From assembly GCA_002005505.1 (NCBI GenBank), contig KV908764.1, forward strand, positions 47,045 through 58,543: a stretch of DNA of 11,499 nt. The letters run 5' to 3'. The stretch comes from Botryococcus braunii. Its lineage: Eukaryota > Chlorophyta > Trebouxiophyceae. Of the stretch, positions 1 through 11,097 are shown piece by piece (the first letter of the stretch is position 1; each line of letters opens with the position of its first letter). A model generated the notes under the pieces. That model did no database searches. It had not been told where the DNA came from and saw nothing but the letters and a program-made list of their open reading frames with translations. Both the position numbers and the translations under genes were made by a program.

Positions 1-33
<33 letters not shown>

Positions 34-62
34 GAGAGAGAGAGGGAGAGAGAGGAGGAGAG

Positions 63-146
<84 letters not shown>

Positions 147-220
147 AGAAGAGGGGGAGGGCGGGGAGGAGAGGAGAGAGAGAGAGAGGGAGAGAGAGAG
201 AGAGAGAGGGCGCGCGCGCG
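1..220. repeat. (AG)n microsatellite with (GC)n end
   Basis: Imperfect AG/GGAG tract from the window edge to about 209, then alternating GC to 220. It is interrupted by extra G residues, so it is an aged or compound array. It probably lies in the intron before the first visible STPGR exon, since that exon starts at about 360 with a split codon and no upstream exon is recognisable. Alternating purine/pyrimidine GC at its end could favour Z-DNA; that is inference. Confidence 0.95.
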
Positions 221-359
221 TGCTGACACTCTGTTATGCCACTTCCCACGGGTTGATAAAGCACCCCACGCAGTAAGGTGATTCTCTGTTTGCAGTCTGC
301 AATGGCATATAGATCCTTGTTCATTGGAGCTGACGTCGCGTTCTGAGGGTGTGTAACAG

Positions 360-2111
<1,752 letters not shown>

Positions 2112-2187
2112 TGAAAGCGACCAGGTGGATGCTCAAAATCTAGGCGAAATCTTTACCGTTTTCCAAGCCATGTCAAGCTACCAAAGA

Positions 2188-2335
2188 GAGTTCACTTTCC
2201 TGGGCGACGGTGGGGGGTGTTGGTTGTCGCTAGCACTTGTTAAACACGCACTTGTGACCGTGTCTATATATAGTCATGGTCTAACAAGTGCTAGCGACTG
2301 CAAACACCCCCGACGTCGCCCTGGAAAGTGAACTC
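2188..2335. repeat. Large imperfect inverted repeat (foldback / MITE-like hairpin)
   Basis: The left arm 2188-2242, starting GAGTTCACTTTCC, matches the reverse complement of the right arm 2282-2335 (ending GGAAAGTGAACTC) over about 54 bases with a few mismatches. The 39-base centre pairs again (GACCGTG at about 2256 with CATGGTC at about 2274) around CTATATATAG, so nearly the whole 148 bases can fold. It starts 76 bases after the STPGR stop codon, possibly in the 3' UTR. No clear target-site duplication is seen. It could be a MITE, a small-RNA hairpin, or an old foldback. Confidence 0.85.
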
Positions 2336-2649
2336 TTATATAACAGCATTGTTCAAAGCAACTTTTGAAAAAACCGCCCTTTCAAAGAAATGGAAAGCCT
2401 CTCCACCCCTTCCAATTTGCAAGCCTCTCCCCGCTTTCAAAACGAGGAGATTCCCGCATGTACGATACCTGGTTCACGAATTAAACATTCTTCACGATTT
2501 TTTATTTCCCGTGGCAGTTGCCTTAGTATCAACAATGACGCTAGGGGCAGCAACAACGATAGGAGCCTGATCCACGGTTTTGCAATGGTGGCGCTGCCAG
2601 CCCCTGCGCCTCATAGAAAAACAACAAAAAGGCGGGTTTGAGAGACATG

Positions 2650-3290
2650 CACATCTATGTCCCTTGCAACTAAAGTTCTCTTGACAAGACCATATCTTCC
2701 TATGCAATGATGGCCTGCTTCAATAGCCCCTGGAGCCTCTGCAACAAGGCCAGCGCATCAGCATGCACTTATAGTGCTCAGCGGAATCGAACCCAGGACC
2801 CTCGCCTACCGTGCCCTGCCACAGTGGCCTTAGATCGGAATCGAAACCCAAAAGAGGCGCTGTATGTGATCGGACGTACTACATGTGTCAGGTGAAAAGT
2901 CTTGAGAGGCCACGGGCGGTTGTTGACGCGCCAGCAAGACAGCATAGTGGGTCTACTTGTTTTGGGTAGCGTGCGCAACAGCCCCACCTGGCACAAAGTG
3001 CGACGGTGAGCGGTGGCGAGTAAACGGTGTCGATGTAAAGGTCGCGACCCTCCTCCCTCGCATGGAGGCGGAGGTCTGCACGACGGCGCTCCTGGCCAGG
3101 GCCAGGGATGTGAAAGGGAAGTTCCCGGGTGACGTGCTGACAAGCAGAGATAAGGACCGTGTCGAGGCCGTTACGAATGCAGTTTTGCCGGCCAACAACA
3201 GCCCACATCCCCCTGAGGTGCAGTGAACAGCATGGTCGCTCCAGACATCCAACTTCTACAAGCAACAAGGGCATTGGGGTCCATGCTGAC
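2650..3290 (-). pseudogene. Decayed retroelement C-terminus with restriction-like endonuclease (RLE) style motifs
   Basis: Read on the minus strand, motifs occur in the order known for the C-terminal region of RLE-type non-LTR retroelement proteins: a zinc-like CPCC (3262-3273) followed by DVWSDHAVHC, then RQNCIRN, then RELPFHIPG, RRADLRLH and GRDLYIDTV (about 3025-3090), then HFVPGGAVAHATQNK and HYAVL (about 2940-3000). An old copy is plain: TAG at 3256-3258, TAG at 2953-2955, a frame change near 3205-3213 and another near 3000-3020. The RxADL then IDTV pair resembles the PD-(D/E)xK style core of such endonucleases. A further C-terminal segment (ADALALLQRLQGLL) follows at about 2690-2763 after an insertion. 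The motif order is convincing; the clade is not resolved. Confidence 0.6.
2764..2890 (-). mobile_element. About 125-bp insertion with B-box-like (tRNA/SINE-like) sequence
   Basis: Compared with the related relic at 3380-3600, this stretch is extra: the neighbouring copy passes from the ADAL block to the CCACGGG block in about 25 bases. The minus strand holds GGTTCGATTCC (2783-2793), which fits the Pol III internal B-box consensus, and a second, weaker GGTTTCGATTCC upstream. A clear A-box at tRNA spacing and a cloverleaf are lacking, so this is a SINE-like guess, not a tRNA gene. Confidence 0.35.
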
Positions 3291-3379
3291 ACGCTGACGA
3301 CCAATATTTTTCTCCAAGTGTGGGATTAAAAAGACCAGTCCAATGTTTAAATGACCTAAAACCTAATATATCAAGCTGA

Positions 3380-3600
3380 AAGGCACATATGGCGAGCAGC
3401 CAGCTGGCGACCCGCAGCGGCAGCATTCATGAAACTGACCCGACGCTTAACAAATTCTCCCTCCACATCTTCTTGTGCAATGACGGCTTGGTCAAAGGTC
3501 CCTGGAGTGTCTTCAACAAGACCAGCGCATCAGCAATCACAACCCCCAAACGTTTTCAAAAAAGGCTTGGACGACCACGGGCCGTCTTCTTCTACAATAC
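3380..3600 (-). pseudogene. Second copy of the same retroelement C-terminus
   Basis: The minus strand from 3598 reads IVEEDGPWSSKPFLKTFG, meets TGA at 3530-3532, then continues in the same frame with QAVIAQEDVEGEFVKRR, VSF and AAAAGRQLAARH. That ending resembles the last segment of RLE-type retroelement proteins (R-x-SF, a short Ala stretch, Q-L-x-AR). It is homologous at DNA level to 2660-2763 plus 2890-2935 of the neighbouring relic, including an ACCAGCGCATCAGC-like core. Two related C-termini in the same orientation imply tandem or nested insertion. Confidence 0.55.
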
Positions 3601-4334
<734 letters not shown>

Positions 4335-4538
4335 CGGGGGCGCTCGCAAACGCACCTGTGTGCACACACTGCACATTTTTTATGCAAGTATGTTTTACTA
4401 TATAATTAAGAAAGTAAGAAGATGCTTCATATGGCATTTAGTTCGTGCCCCGCCTACGGCTTTTCAGTTTAAGGGATAAATGTGGTTCATTCCATCGCGA
4501 AGAAGGCTTGATGTATCAGAAGCATGTTGACATGCATG

Positions 4539-4636
4539 GCCGTGTTGCATCAGCTTGAATTGGCCGCGGAGTCTCTACCACAATCATATGATCGTGGTAG
4601 AGACTCCGCGGCCAATTCAAGCTGATGCAACACGGC
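4539..4636. repeat. Near-perfect 98-bp palindrome
   Basis: Two 49-base arms meet at a self-complementary ATCATATGAT centre (4583-4592). The only mismatch is A4582 against C4593. Pairing can continue outward past a one-base bulge (GCATG at left against CATGC at right). The arms hold CCGTGTTGCATCAGC and GAATTGGCCGCGG. No coding sense is seen. It may be a foldback element, a very recent inverted duplication, or an assembly/library artefact. Confidence 0.9.
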
Positions 4637-4752
4637 ACATGCCGCAACAGCGATTTCAGCCATTTATTCGGTACAGACAAGGGTTACCCATCGCAAGTAC
4701 ATATTAACAGCAATAATACAATAGCAATAATAGTGAAAATCATAACACCTTG

Positions 4753-4782
4753 TGGCATCGAGATATCGATATCTCAATGCCA
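4753..4782. repeat. 30-bp palindrome
   Basis: TGGCAT-C-GAGATATCGATATCTC-A-ATGCCA pairs across its whole length with one C/A mismatch (4759 against 4776). It could be a protein-binding site or a small hairpin; no gene beside it helps to choose. Confidence 0.75.
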
Positions 4783-5079
4783 ACAGATAAAATTGCTCTC
4801 AGCCCACATGGCATGGCGACCCATCCTTTGGCATCCAAAACGAAGTGAGCTCAGAACATCTTCCTCCCACATCGCACCAGATCCCGGGGGGTCGAGGTTA
4901 CACGCAAATGACCTTCCGTACTGAAGTAAGCCAGACTACCGGCTGTCAAGTTAATCCCACCGTCCAGAACACGGGAAGGTACGCTCAAGTATACTATTGT
5001 CTTGCATCACAGATAGTACCAGTAACCAACAACGTAGGCCCTAAGGGCCTATTCATAAATATTGGTATTGAAAATGACC

Positions 5080-5285
5080 CTACACTGATCACACTTGCTT
5101 CATCAAACCCAGCAGAAAGCAGGCGCAAACACGACAGAATATGGATGAGGCCGACGTGGAGCACTGGCTCGTGATCTCAAATAATTCGGTCTCGCATAGA
5201 AGCAATTTGTTTGCACAGCGAAGGGTAACGGGGTTCAAGAATATACAGCGTCTTATCAGGAAATAACACGCCGTGATCCAGGAAG
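5080..5285 (-). pseudogene. Possible Ty3/gypsy integrase zinc-finger (HHCC) relic
   Basis: On the minus strand a phrase like the start of an integrase, HGVLFPDKTLYI (5236-5274), is followed by HEPVLHVGL (5147-5173), then FCW (5109-5117) and SKCDQCRVIFNTN in another frame (CDQC at 5082-5093). This order, H-x4-H then about 21 residues and C-x2-C, recalls the HHCC domain of LTR retrotransposon integrases. Stops and at least one frame change intervene, and no clear catalytic core follows to the left. The likeness is weak and could be chance. Confidence 0.3.
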
Positions 5286-5289
5286 GGCC

Positions 5290-6127
5290 CTTCATAGTCT
5301 GTAAGCCGCCACGAAAATTGAAGCACCGATCAGACTTGCGGTCCTACCATACTTAAAACCCTAAAGACCGTAGAACCATATGTCCGCCAGACAAAGTGCG
5401 GTCAGAGAAACAATCTAACCGGCGGGCCAAATTGGTCTGCCCATCCTCTTAATCGGGTTTCCTGATCTACATCAGCAACCCCCTAAAAAATTGATTTGGA
5501 TTCTCGCTCTGCTGGTCCATCTGGCCATTCAATCTCTAAATGGCGAGACACGCCCTTTAGCGCCCAACTTTCCATGAGGGATTTAAAGAGAAAAGTGTAT
5601 GTACATCACCTAAGAAACATGCTTGTCATGACCTTGGTAGAGTGAAGCCATTCTTATCCAGCAAGCATGCCCCTTCTTGAACGTTTCCTCTAATCTCCAT
5701 CAAGGATACTACCGCTGCTAGAATTCCTTCCACCTGTCAGAAGGTGAAGCCCAACAGAAACAATGTAGCGAGTAGATGAGGCAATGCGAGCCCATCCTTT
5801 TCGAGCTCCGCTACGATTTTGCAAATAGGAACAAGAATGCAATAAATCCCAAGAATAGGCAATCCCAGGAGTAACAAGACCCTGTACAACACGAAGGAGC
5901 TGCAGTCCAATCCATTTAAGGACAGAGCCTTGCTACTGAATGCTCCCATGCAACTTCCTCACATGTAGTCAGCAATAGGTCCTCCGCCTGAGGAGCTCGT
6001 CAACAACTCACTGCTCATCTACAGACGTTCGAACTGCCAAAATGCTGTGGCTGGCTATCAGCCCCAACATGTTGACCCATGTTGACCCATAATCTGCAGA
6101 ACGGCAGCTGGACAACCTTCCATTCAG
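5290..6127. other. No gene recognised
   Basis: Only short open frames. One on the minus strand (5737-5949) is hydrophobic (LYRVLLLLGLPILGIYCILV) and could be part of a decayed element or a chance frame; it has no flanking support. A ten-base direct repeat, GTTGACCCAT twice, lies at 6071-6090. Confidence 0.5.
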
Positions 6128-6142
6128 CCCCCCCCCCCCCCC
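6128..6142. repeat. C15 homopolymer
   Basis: Fifteen consecutive C residues, a site prone to length error in sequencing and replication. Confidence 0.95.
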
Positions 6143-8070
6143 TTCCCCAACCCCCTGCTATCAGGAGGTTTGTTGCAAATGCGATACAGACCGCATCAAA
6201 ACCTAGGGATCCTACTACCTACCTCGGTACAATTTTCTCAGGTAATGCTCGAGGGAGCAGCGAAATCCTGAGAAAAGAACCTGGAGCTGTACAAAACCAA
6301 ACATCTTCAATGATGCAGAATCTGGTACAGCCCATCACATGGGGACCATAGGCAAATGGTGGATTCCATTAGGTTACGGCACAGTCTGTACATGCCCACC
6401 CGGTAACAGACTAAACGGTCCCCCAAAGATAAATGAGGCTGAGCAGACACCTCTCGCTATCTCGCGTCAAATCCATTGATGAGAAGCAAGATCGTGCAGC
6501 CAAAAAGGGTTTGCTAACCTCTAAAGAAAATGCGGAGGTATCTCCGTGTGCAAGTGATGTTACATCAACTCACTGCTTGCTTGACCCACTTTGAGGAGTA
6601 AGGAAGAAGCAAAATTCCTTCTTGCAGTGGAAAAACGGGACAACCTTCACTAAAGAGGAGATCATCACACTCGTTTAGCCCGACGTCCAACATCAGGAGG
6701 CACAGCAGTAAGCCACGGATCACATGTGCAGGGCTCAGCTACCATCCCGGTACAGCATCAGACTTCACCAACTTACAATACTTCTCAACGTAAGACTACA
6801 GGTGCGCGGAGTCAAACAAGTACCTGTGAAATGATGCTGGTCTCTCTTCAAAGCCTTATGACCGACCCCACAGCTTGGGCATCCCTTAAGTTCAAATGAG
6901 TAAGAGCCAGTTCGATCCATAGGGACATTGCATGTGGATAAAAAAAACCATATGCACATGGGACTGCTGCGCCCTTTACCTCCAGATTAGGGCAGCTGTG
7001 CACGCGGTTCAATGACAGTATATGTGCATTTACTGGAACCATCGGTACAATGAAGCCGGCCTCCTAATCTAGGATGAAGTGCGGCTGGACGCCTTGACAT
7101 GATCAGCTTTCTATCAGGTCCAACACATCAAGGTACATATGTGCTACACTGGAATTCCAGGAGCAATTCGCACGTCTCACACATAGCAGTGCTGTTTTGT
7201 ATTTTCCACTAGGAGGGTGGCATACTGCCAACATTCAGAACTCACCGGTGAAGCACTCTCCTGCCTATGACTGCTGCAACAGGTCTTAACCACCACAACC
7301 ATGCAGCAGGGCTAACATCTTCATTAAATATTTGTTTCAGATGCTTTCCCTTTATACTGTAAACATCCTTGTTCAGATTTTGACTTTCAATATTTTGCAT
7401 CAATGAAGGCCAGCATCAAGGGTTCTGCAACCACAAACAATTGAAAGTAATGAAATGTGGAATTGGGACAGGTACAGGAGCCTCAGCCTTTTGAAGAATC
7501 GCAGAACCCTTGGCAGGGTCCAGGAACTTTCCAAACAATTGACTGGCAAGTCACGGGTTTGGGCAGCAAGGGACACAAAGCCTTGACAACCTTCAACTAG
7601 CATGTTCAAATACAGCCAGATTATCTCCAGTTTCAGCAAGCTGAACGCGAAGTCTAGAAACACAGTGCTGCACGCCACGGTCTACAATCCCATAGCAATG
7701 CCAGATTTCAACACTATCACACATGGACACTATGACATTGTCTCAAACATTCGCTCAGTCCACCCAATCAATCCCAATCAACCCAAAGCTTCTTCATCGG
7801 CAGACTCTTCCCCATACTGTTCTGCCCGCCCTGCCTCTTCCCCTTGCAAAGTACTCCCTTGGCCGCGTCGACGCCTGCGTCTTCTCCTTCTGCGCCTCCT
7901 CTGCACTTGGGCCCCTGGATCTCCATCTTGTTGTCCAGAACTTGGAACTTCTGCATGGAGATGAAATTCCTCTTAAACAAGGGGTTTGGCAAGGACACAC
8001 TGTCATGGTGTCGCAGATTAGAAGCATCAAGTGTAGAAAACAGTCTGGCTGATATCCGTCCCCTCCAACC

Positions 8071-8072
<2 letters not shown>
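6143..8072. other. No gene recognised
   Basis: About 1.9 kb without a recognisable protein, RNA gene or repeat. A short plus-strand phrase, TYLGTIFSGNARGSSEI near 6220-6270, faintly recalls LINE reverse transcriptase thumb regions but stands alone. Between 7800 and 8060 the plus strand is pyrimidine-rich with an open frame (LVVQNLELLHGDEIPLKQG) of unknown meaning. Confidence 0.5.
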
Positions 8073-8423
<351 letters not shown>

Positions 8424-8460
8424 AGCTTGTTTTGAATATGATAATGTACGTACTCATATG

Positions 8461-8795
8461 TCAGGAAGCATTTGCCCCCCAATGTACAAGTAGGTAGAGG
8501 GGTGCGTGGGGTATGTGTGCGCGCACAGGCCCAGGGGGGTTAAAGGGGGGGGGGGGGGAGGGACCCATGCACCCACCACCATCCATCAAGACGCGGGCAT
8601 GGAGAGTTGGGAGAGGGGCGGTGATGAAGTTGGAAGGGGCAAATAATAGGGACAAGCCAGCAAAAACCAGATAGAATCTTCTAAATGGAAAGAACAACAC
8701 ACATTTTGAAGAATCACTTGCGGTTGTAAAAGAAAACACGCATATGATAACCGCTCCTACAGTCACTGCCAACACAGTTAACAATGCACAAATGG
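8461..8795 (-). CDS. Candidate second exon: hydrophobic, membrane-type segment
   Basis: The minus-strand acceptor ATGTCAG (AG at 8796-8797) is preceded by a pyrimidine-rich run, TCTTTTCTCATCTAT. After it the frame reads ICALLTVLAVTVGAVIICVF, a clear membrane-spanning stretch, then a second hydrophobic stretch FYLVFAGLSLLFAP and a Pro/Gly-rich tail, ending at a stop at 8461. If spliced from donor GTACAT at 9203 the phases agree (one base plus two). Alternatively the frame could start at ATG 8802. The Pro-rich tail crosses a G14 run, so the true 3' end may be earlier. Confidence 0.35.
8545..8558. repeat. G14 homopolymer
   Basis: Fourteen G residues followed by AGGG. Together with the G6 run at 8534-8539 it could form a G-quadruplex on the plus strand. 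It encodes a proline run in the minus-strand open frame. Confidence 0.9.
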
Positions 8796-9203
8796 CTGAC
8801 ATATAGATGAGAAAAGACCTTTCAAATCAGCTTTACCCAGCCCCGAGACCGACAATTCCAACCATCAGTTAGCAACGCAAAATTACGCCGTTACAACTCA
8901 CAACCAGGCCAGCACTTTTCTTTCCCAACGTAGACAGAAGAAAGAGATAGAAGATGCCAATATGGAAACTTTGGCCCCAAGGAGGAGACTGGAAGTGCAT
9001 TTATTTACCAAGACACACGACACACCATTGCTAACACCAATACAGGTAGGCCACTGCAAACACCCACAAAGGTAGGCCATCAAAATAGCGTACCGTCCAC
9101 CAGGGCCTTCTTAATGCTAAGGCATCCCTTAGCGTTTTGGGCATAACAAATATCAGGACCTCGAGGGGAAGACAAGTAACTATGAAGGCAGCAGATCATG
9201 TAC
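8796..9203 (-). other. Candidate intron of the arginine-rich gene, 408 bp
   Basis: Donor GTACAT (minus strand, from 9203) and acceptor ATGTCAG (to 8796) would remove the TGA at 9196-9198 and join two open frames in phase. If the splice is not used, this stretch is simply intergenic; I see no other feature in it. Confidence 0.35.
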
Positions 9204-9975
9204 CTCCTTTATTGGCCCCTAAAGCCTCCCCTGGTTCACCTTCTCCAAGCATTTCCCCAGAAGCCGCCACTGCTGTTCCAGTTGAAACTCCCTTCCCTCG
9301 TGCCCTGTTCCTCCTTCGTCGCCTCCTCGCTGCCTGTGAAATGGGTGGCTGTGTAGGCGCAGGAGGCTCTGTCAAAAGCTCAGGAGGCAATAGCCGTTCT
9401 TCATCATCATCCCCTGCAGTCTGCGATCCTTGCTCATATGTTTCTCTTTCAGGCACAGGCTCTTGAGGCTGCTTACGTCTGCGACGCCTTCTGCGCCTCC
9501 TCTTGGGCCTCGCTGCAGAGCCCTCTTGTGGAGCTTCCCCATGGCCATCCGGTTGAGGTTCGCCTCTTAAGGTAGAGCTGGGTTCCACATCCACATCTGG
9601 GTCCTGCTGCGCTTCCTCAGGATATGTTGCATCTGGGGCTTGAGCGCCGGGAACTCGGGCTACGCCCCGAGCAGGCCGACGACGCCGTCGTCGCCGCAGA
9701 GGAGGGTACTCTGCCTGTCCTGATTGTTGCACAATAGTTTGTTCTCCCTCTGAAGCTGCAGCATGTTCATGCGCTCCGGCGACAGGAGGAGGCCGCCGAG
9801 GCGGCCGCCTCGGAAAAGGACGTCGTGACTGGGGAACTGCAGAAGCAAGAGCTCTGGAGCGGGTCCCATAGTCAGCGTCAAATGCTGAAGACCACTGACC
9901 ATCCGACATTGCCAAAATGTCGCAGGATTCGCCTGCAGCAACGGGACGACCAACATCGACTATGAGATCATGCAT
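9196..9975 (-). CDS. Arginine-cluster protein of unknown function (possible first exon)
   Basis: A 259-codon frame from ATG 9975 to TGA 9196, the longest non-microsatellite frame in the window. An in-frame TGA sits directly before the ATG; a second possible start is Met23 (MSDGQWSS). Four basic clusters are spaced through it: RRPFPRRPPRRPPP (51-64), RRRRRRRPAR (94-103), PKRRRRRRRRRK (157-168) and RRRRRRNRARGK (217-228), separated by acidic, Pro/Gln-rich stretches such as DDDEE. Such clusters can bind nucleic acid, act as nuclear signals, or sit beside membranes. Arg codons in the clusters are mixed (CGN and AGG/AGA), which argues for selection on protein rather than a slipped DNA repeat. The exon could end at 9204 (donor GGAG/GTACAT) and splice to a hydrophobic exon. 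I do not recognise the family. Confidence 0.5.
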   Translation of the reverse strand: MHDLIVDVGRPVAAGESCDILAMSDGQWSSAFDADYGTRSRALASAVPQSRRPFPRRPPRRPPPVAGAHEHAAASEGEQTIVQQSGQAEYPPLRRRRRRRPARGVARVPGAQAPDATYPEEAQQDPDVDVEPSSTLRGEPQPDGHGEAPQEGSAARPKRRRRRRRRRKQPQEPVPERETYEQGSQTAGDDDEERLLPPELLTEPPAPTQPPISQAARRRRRRNRARGKGVSTGTAVAASGEMLGEGEPGEALGANKGGT

Positions 9976-10252
9976 TCATGCTTAACAGAATAGACCGCCA
10001 TGACGGCAACATAGGCATTCCTAGAAGTCTTACCCCAGAAATTTGAATGCTGATGGGAAGAGATTCATGACATTACATCGGCTTGATAAAAACGCGGTCC
10101 CCGGCCAGGACATGGGGTTTCAAATCACCGTCCTGCGAAATTCCAAACGCCAAGCTTAACTCAGAAACCCTCGGAGTACAGGGAAGCTAACTTTTCTGCA
10201 AAGTTGAAAAACAACAGCTGCATCAAGCTGCCACGGGTCCTTCCTTCCATAG
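9976..10252. other. Intergenic or 5' region, no gene recognised
   Basis: It lies between the minus-strand arginine-rich gene and the plus-strand candidate exons, so it may be a divergent promoter region. No TATA box stands out. A short plus-strand frame begins MTLHRLDKNAVPGQDMGFQI near 10067 but stops after about 30 codons. Confidence 0.4.
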
Positions 10253-10346
10253 GTTGCATAACTTCAAACAACATCCATCTTTTGAACATCCCCAACCGTA
10301 CCTTGCTGCTAGAGTTTTTCGTAACATTCCTACCAATTTGGCGCAG
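10253..10346 (+). CDS. Candidate internal exon of an unknown gene
   Basis: A good acceptor, CCTTCCTTCCATAG (AG at 10251-10252), and a consensus donor, CAG/GTAAGT (GT at 10347-10348), frame 94 bases that are open in one frame as LHNFKQHPSFEHPQPYLAAR then VFRNIPTNLAQ, in phase 1 at the start and phase 0 at the end. The splice sites and protein-like composition are the only support; I do not recognise the protein. Confidence 0.3.
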
Positions 10347-10622
10347 GTAAGTGACGGCTGCCATCCCGAGGGCAGTGCGGGATATCTGCGGCCCTCTTGT
10401 GGAACAGGGGCCCGAGCCGGAAGACGGACTTTCTCAAGATCGTGCCACGAGTCACTATGATGCCATGCGCCCCCATCCGTCACAAATGTACATACAGATG
10501 TACTAGAAATATTGGCCGCCTTTTGCTCACCCCCCTCCCTAATCAATTAAAGCAGAGGCAGATCGCATTGAACTTTTGCAAATTTCCTCTTAATTCTAAA
10601 TTTCCTCTGCCTGTGGCCCCAG

Positions 10623-10716
10623 GATATCCTTCCTTCCTGGCACTGGGGGCTTTGGTCCTGGGCAGCCTTGTGCAGGATGTGATGCAATCCTCCTGCTGCG
10701 ACCAGGCCTCCTATGT
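10623..10716 (+). CDS. Second candidate internal exon, possibly membrane segment
   Basis: Acceptor TTTCCTCTGCCTGTGGCCCCAG ends at 10622 and a donor GTGAGT starts at 10717, again framing 94 bases. One frame reads YPSFLALGALVLGSLVQDVM, hydrophobic enough for a membrane segment. That frame needs an incoming phase 1, while the preceding candidate exon ends in phase 0, so an unseen exon between them would be required, or one of the two is false. Confidence 0.25.
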
Positions 10717-10814
10717 GTGAGTAACTTCTCGTCTTCTCCCATGTGTGCGAAAGTTATCGGTTGGGACCCAGTGTACGGTGGGAGCGTACGGTTACTTACT
10801 CAACCCCCAAGAAG

Positions 10815-10878
10815 AAGGAATTACATCAACCCAGCCCAAAGGAAGGAAGGAAGGAATTACATCAACCCAGCCCAAAGG
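10815..10878. repeat. 28-bp direct repeat, period 36
   Basis: AAGGAATTACATCAACCCAG plus CCCAAAGG occurs at 10815-10842 and again at 10851-10878, separated by AAGG units. It lies downstream of the LINE reading frame in the minus sense, so it probably belongs to that element's 3' tail. Confidence 0.9.
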
Positions 10879-10998
10879 GCTGATGAGATGGAAAACCGAA
10901 CACCGACGCAGCAAGACACCGAGAGAAACCAAACACAAACCCTAAGAATCAAGGCCAAACACAAACCCAAAGTACCGAGTGGGGAGCCAAGAGCACAA

Positions 10999-11056
10999 AG
11001 GAAGGGCATGAAAGCCCCAGGACACAGAGGAAGGGCAGGAAAGCCCCAGGACACAG
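10999..11056. repeat. 29-bp tandem repeat, two copies
   Basis: Units 10999-11027 and 11028-11056 differ at one base (GGGCATGAAAG against GGGCAGGAAAG). Found immediately after the stop of the LINE relic on the minus strand, as expected for repeats in a LINE 3' UTR. Confidence 0.9.
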
Positions 11057-11097
11057 CCCAAGAGTGGGCAAGGGCCAGCAAAGGGCAAGACACAAAC

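Noticed and set aside
221..346. A further upstream STPGR exon
   Set aside because: No PG or G-x-Q motif in any plus-strand frame and no matching donor.
2740..2860. tRNA gene on the minus strand
   Set aside because: The B-box matches, but the T-stem pairs poorly, there is no acceptor stem and no A-box at the proper distance.
2957..3226. Plus-strand open frame of 89 codons
   Set aside because: It is antisense to the retroelement endonuclease relic, whose motifs are recognisable on the minus strand.
5737..5949. Small membrane protein on the minus strand
   Set aside because: Hydrophobic but isolated, with no splice or promoter support and no recognised family.
6220..6270. LINE reverse transcriptase thumb motif (TYLGTIFSGN)
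   Set aside because: A single short likeness with no neighbouring reverse transcriptase motifs on the same strand.
10800..11060. CRISPR-like array
   Set aside because: Only two copies per repeat, no regular spacers, and the setting is eukaryotic.
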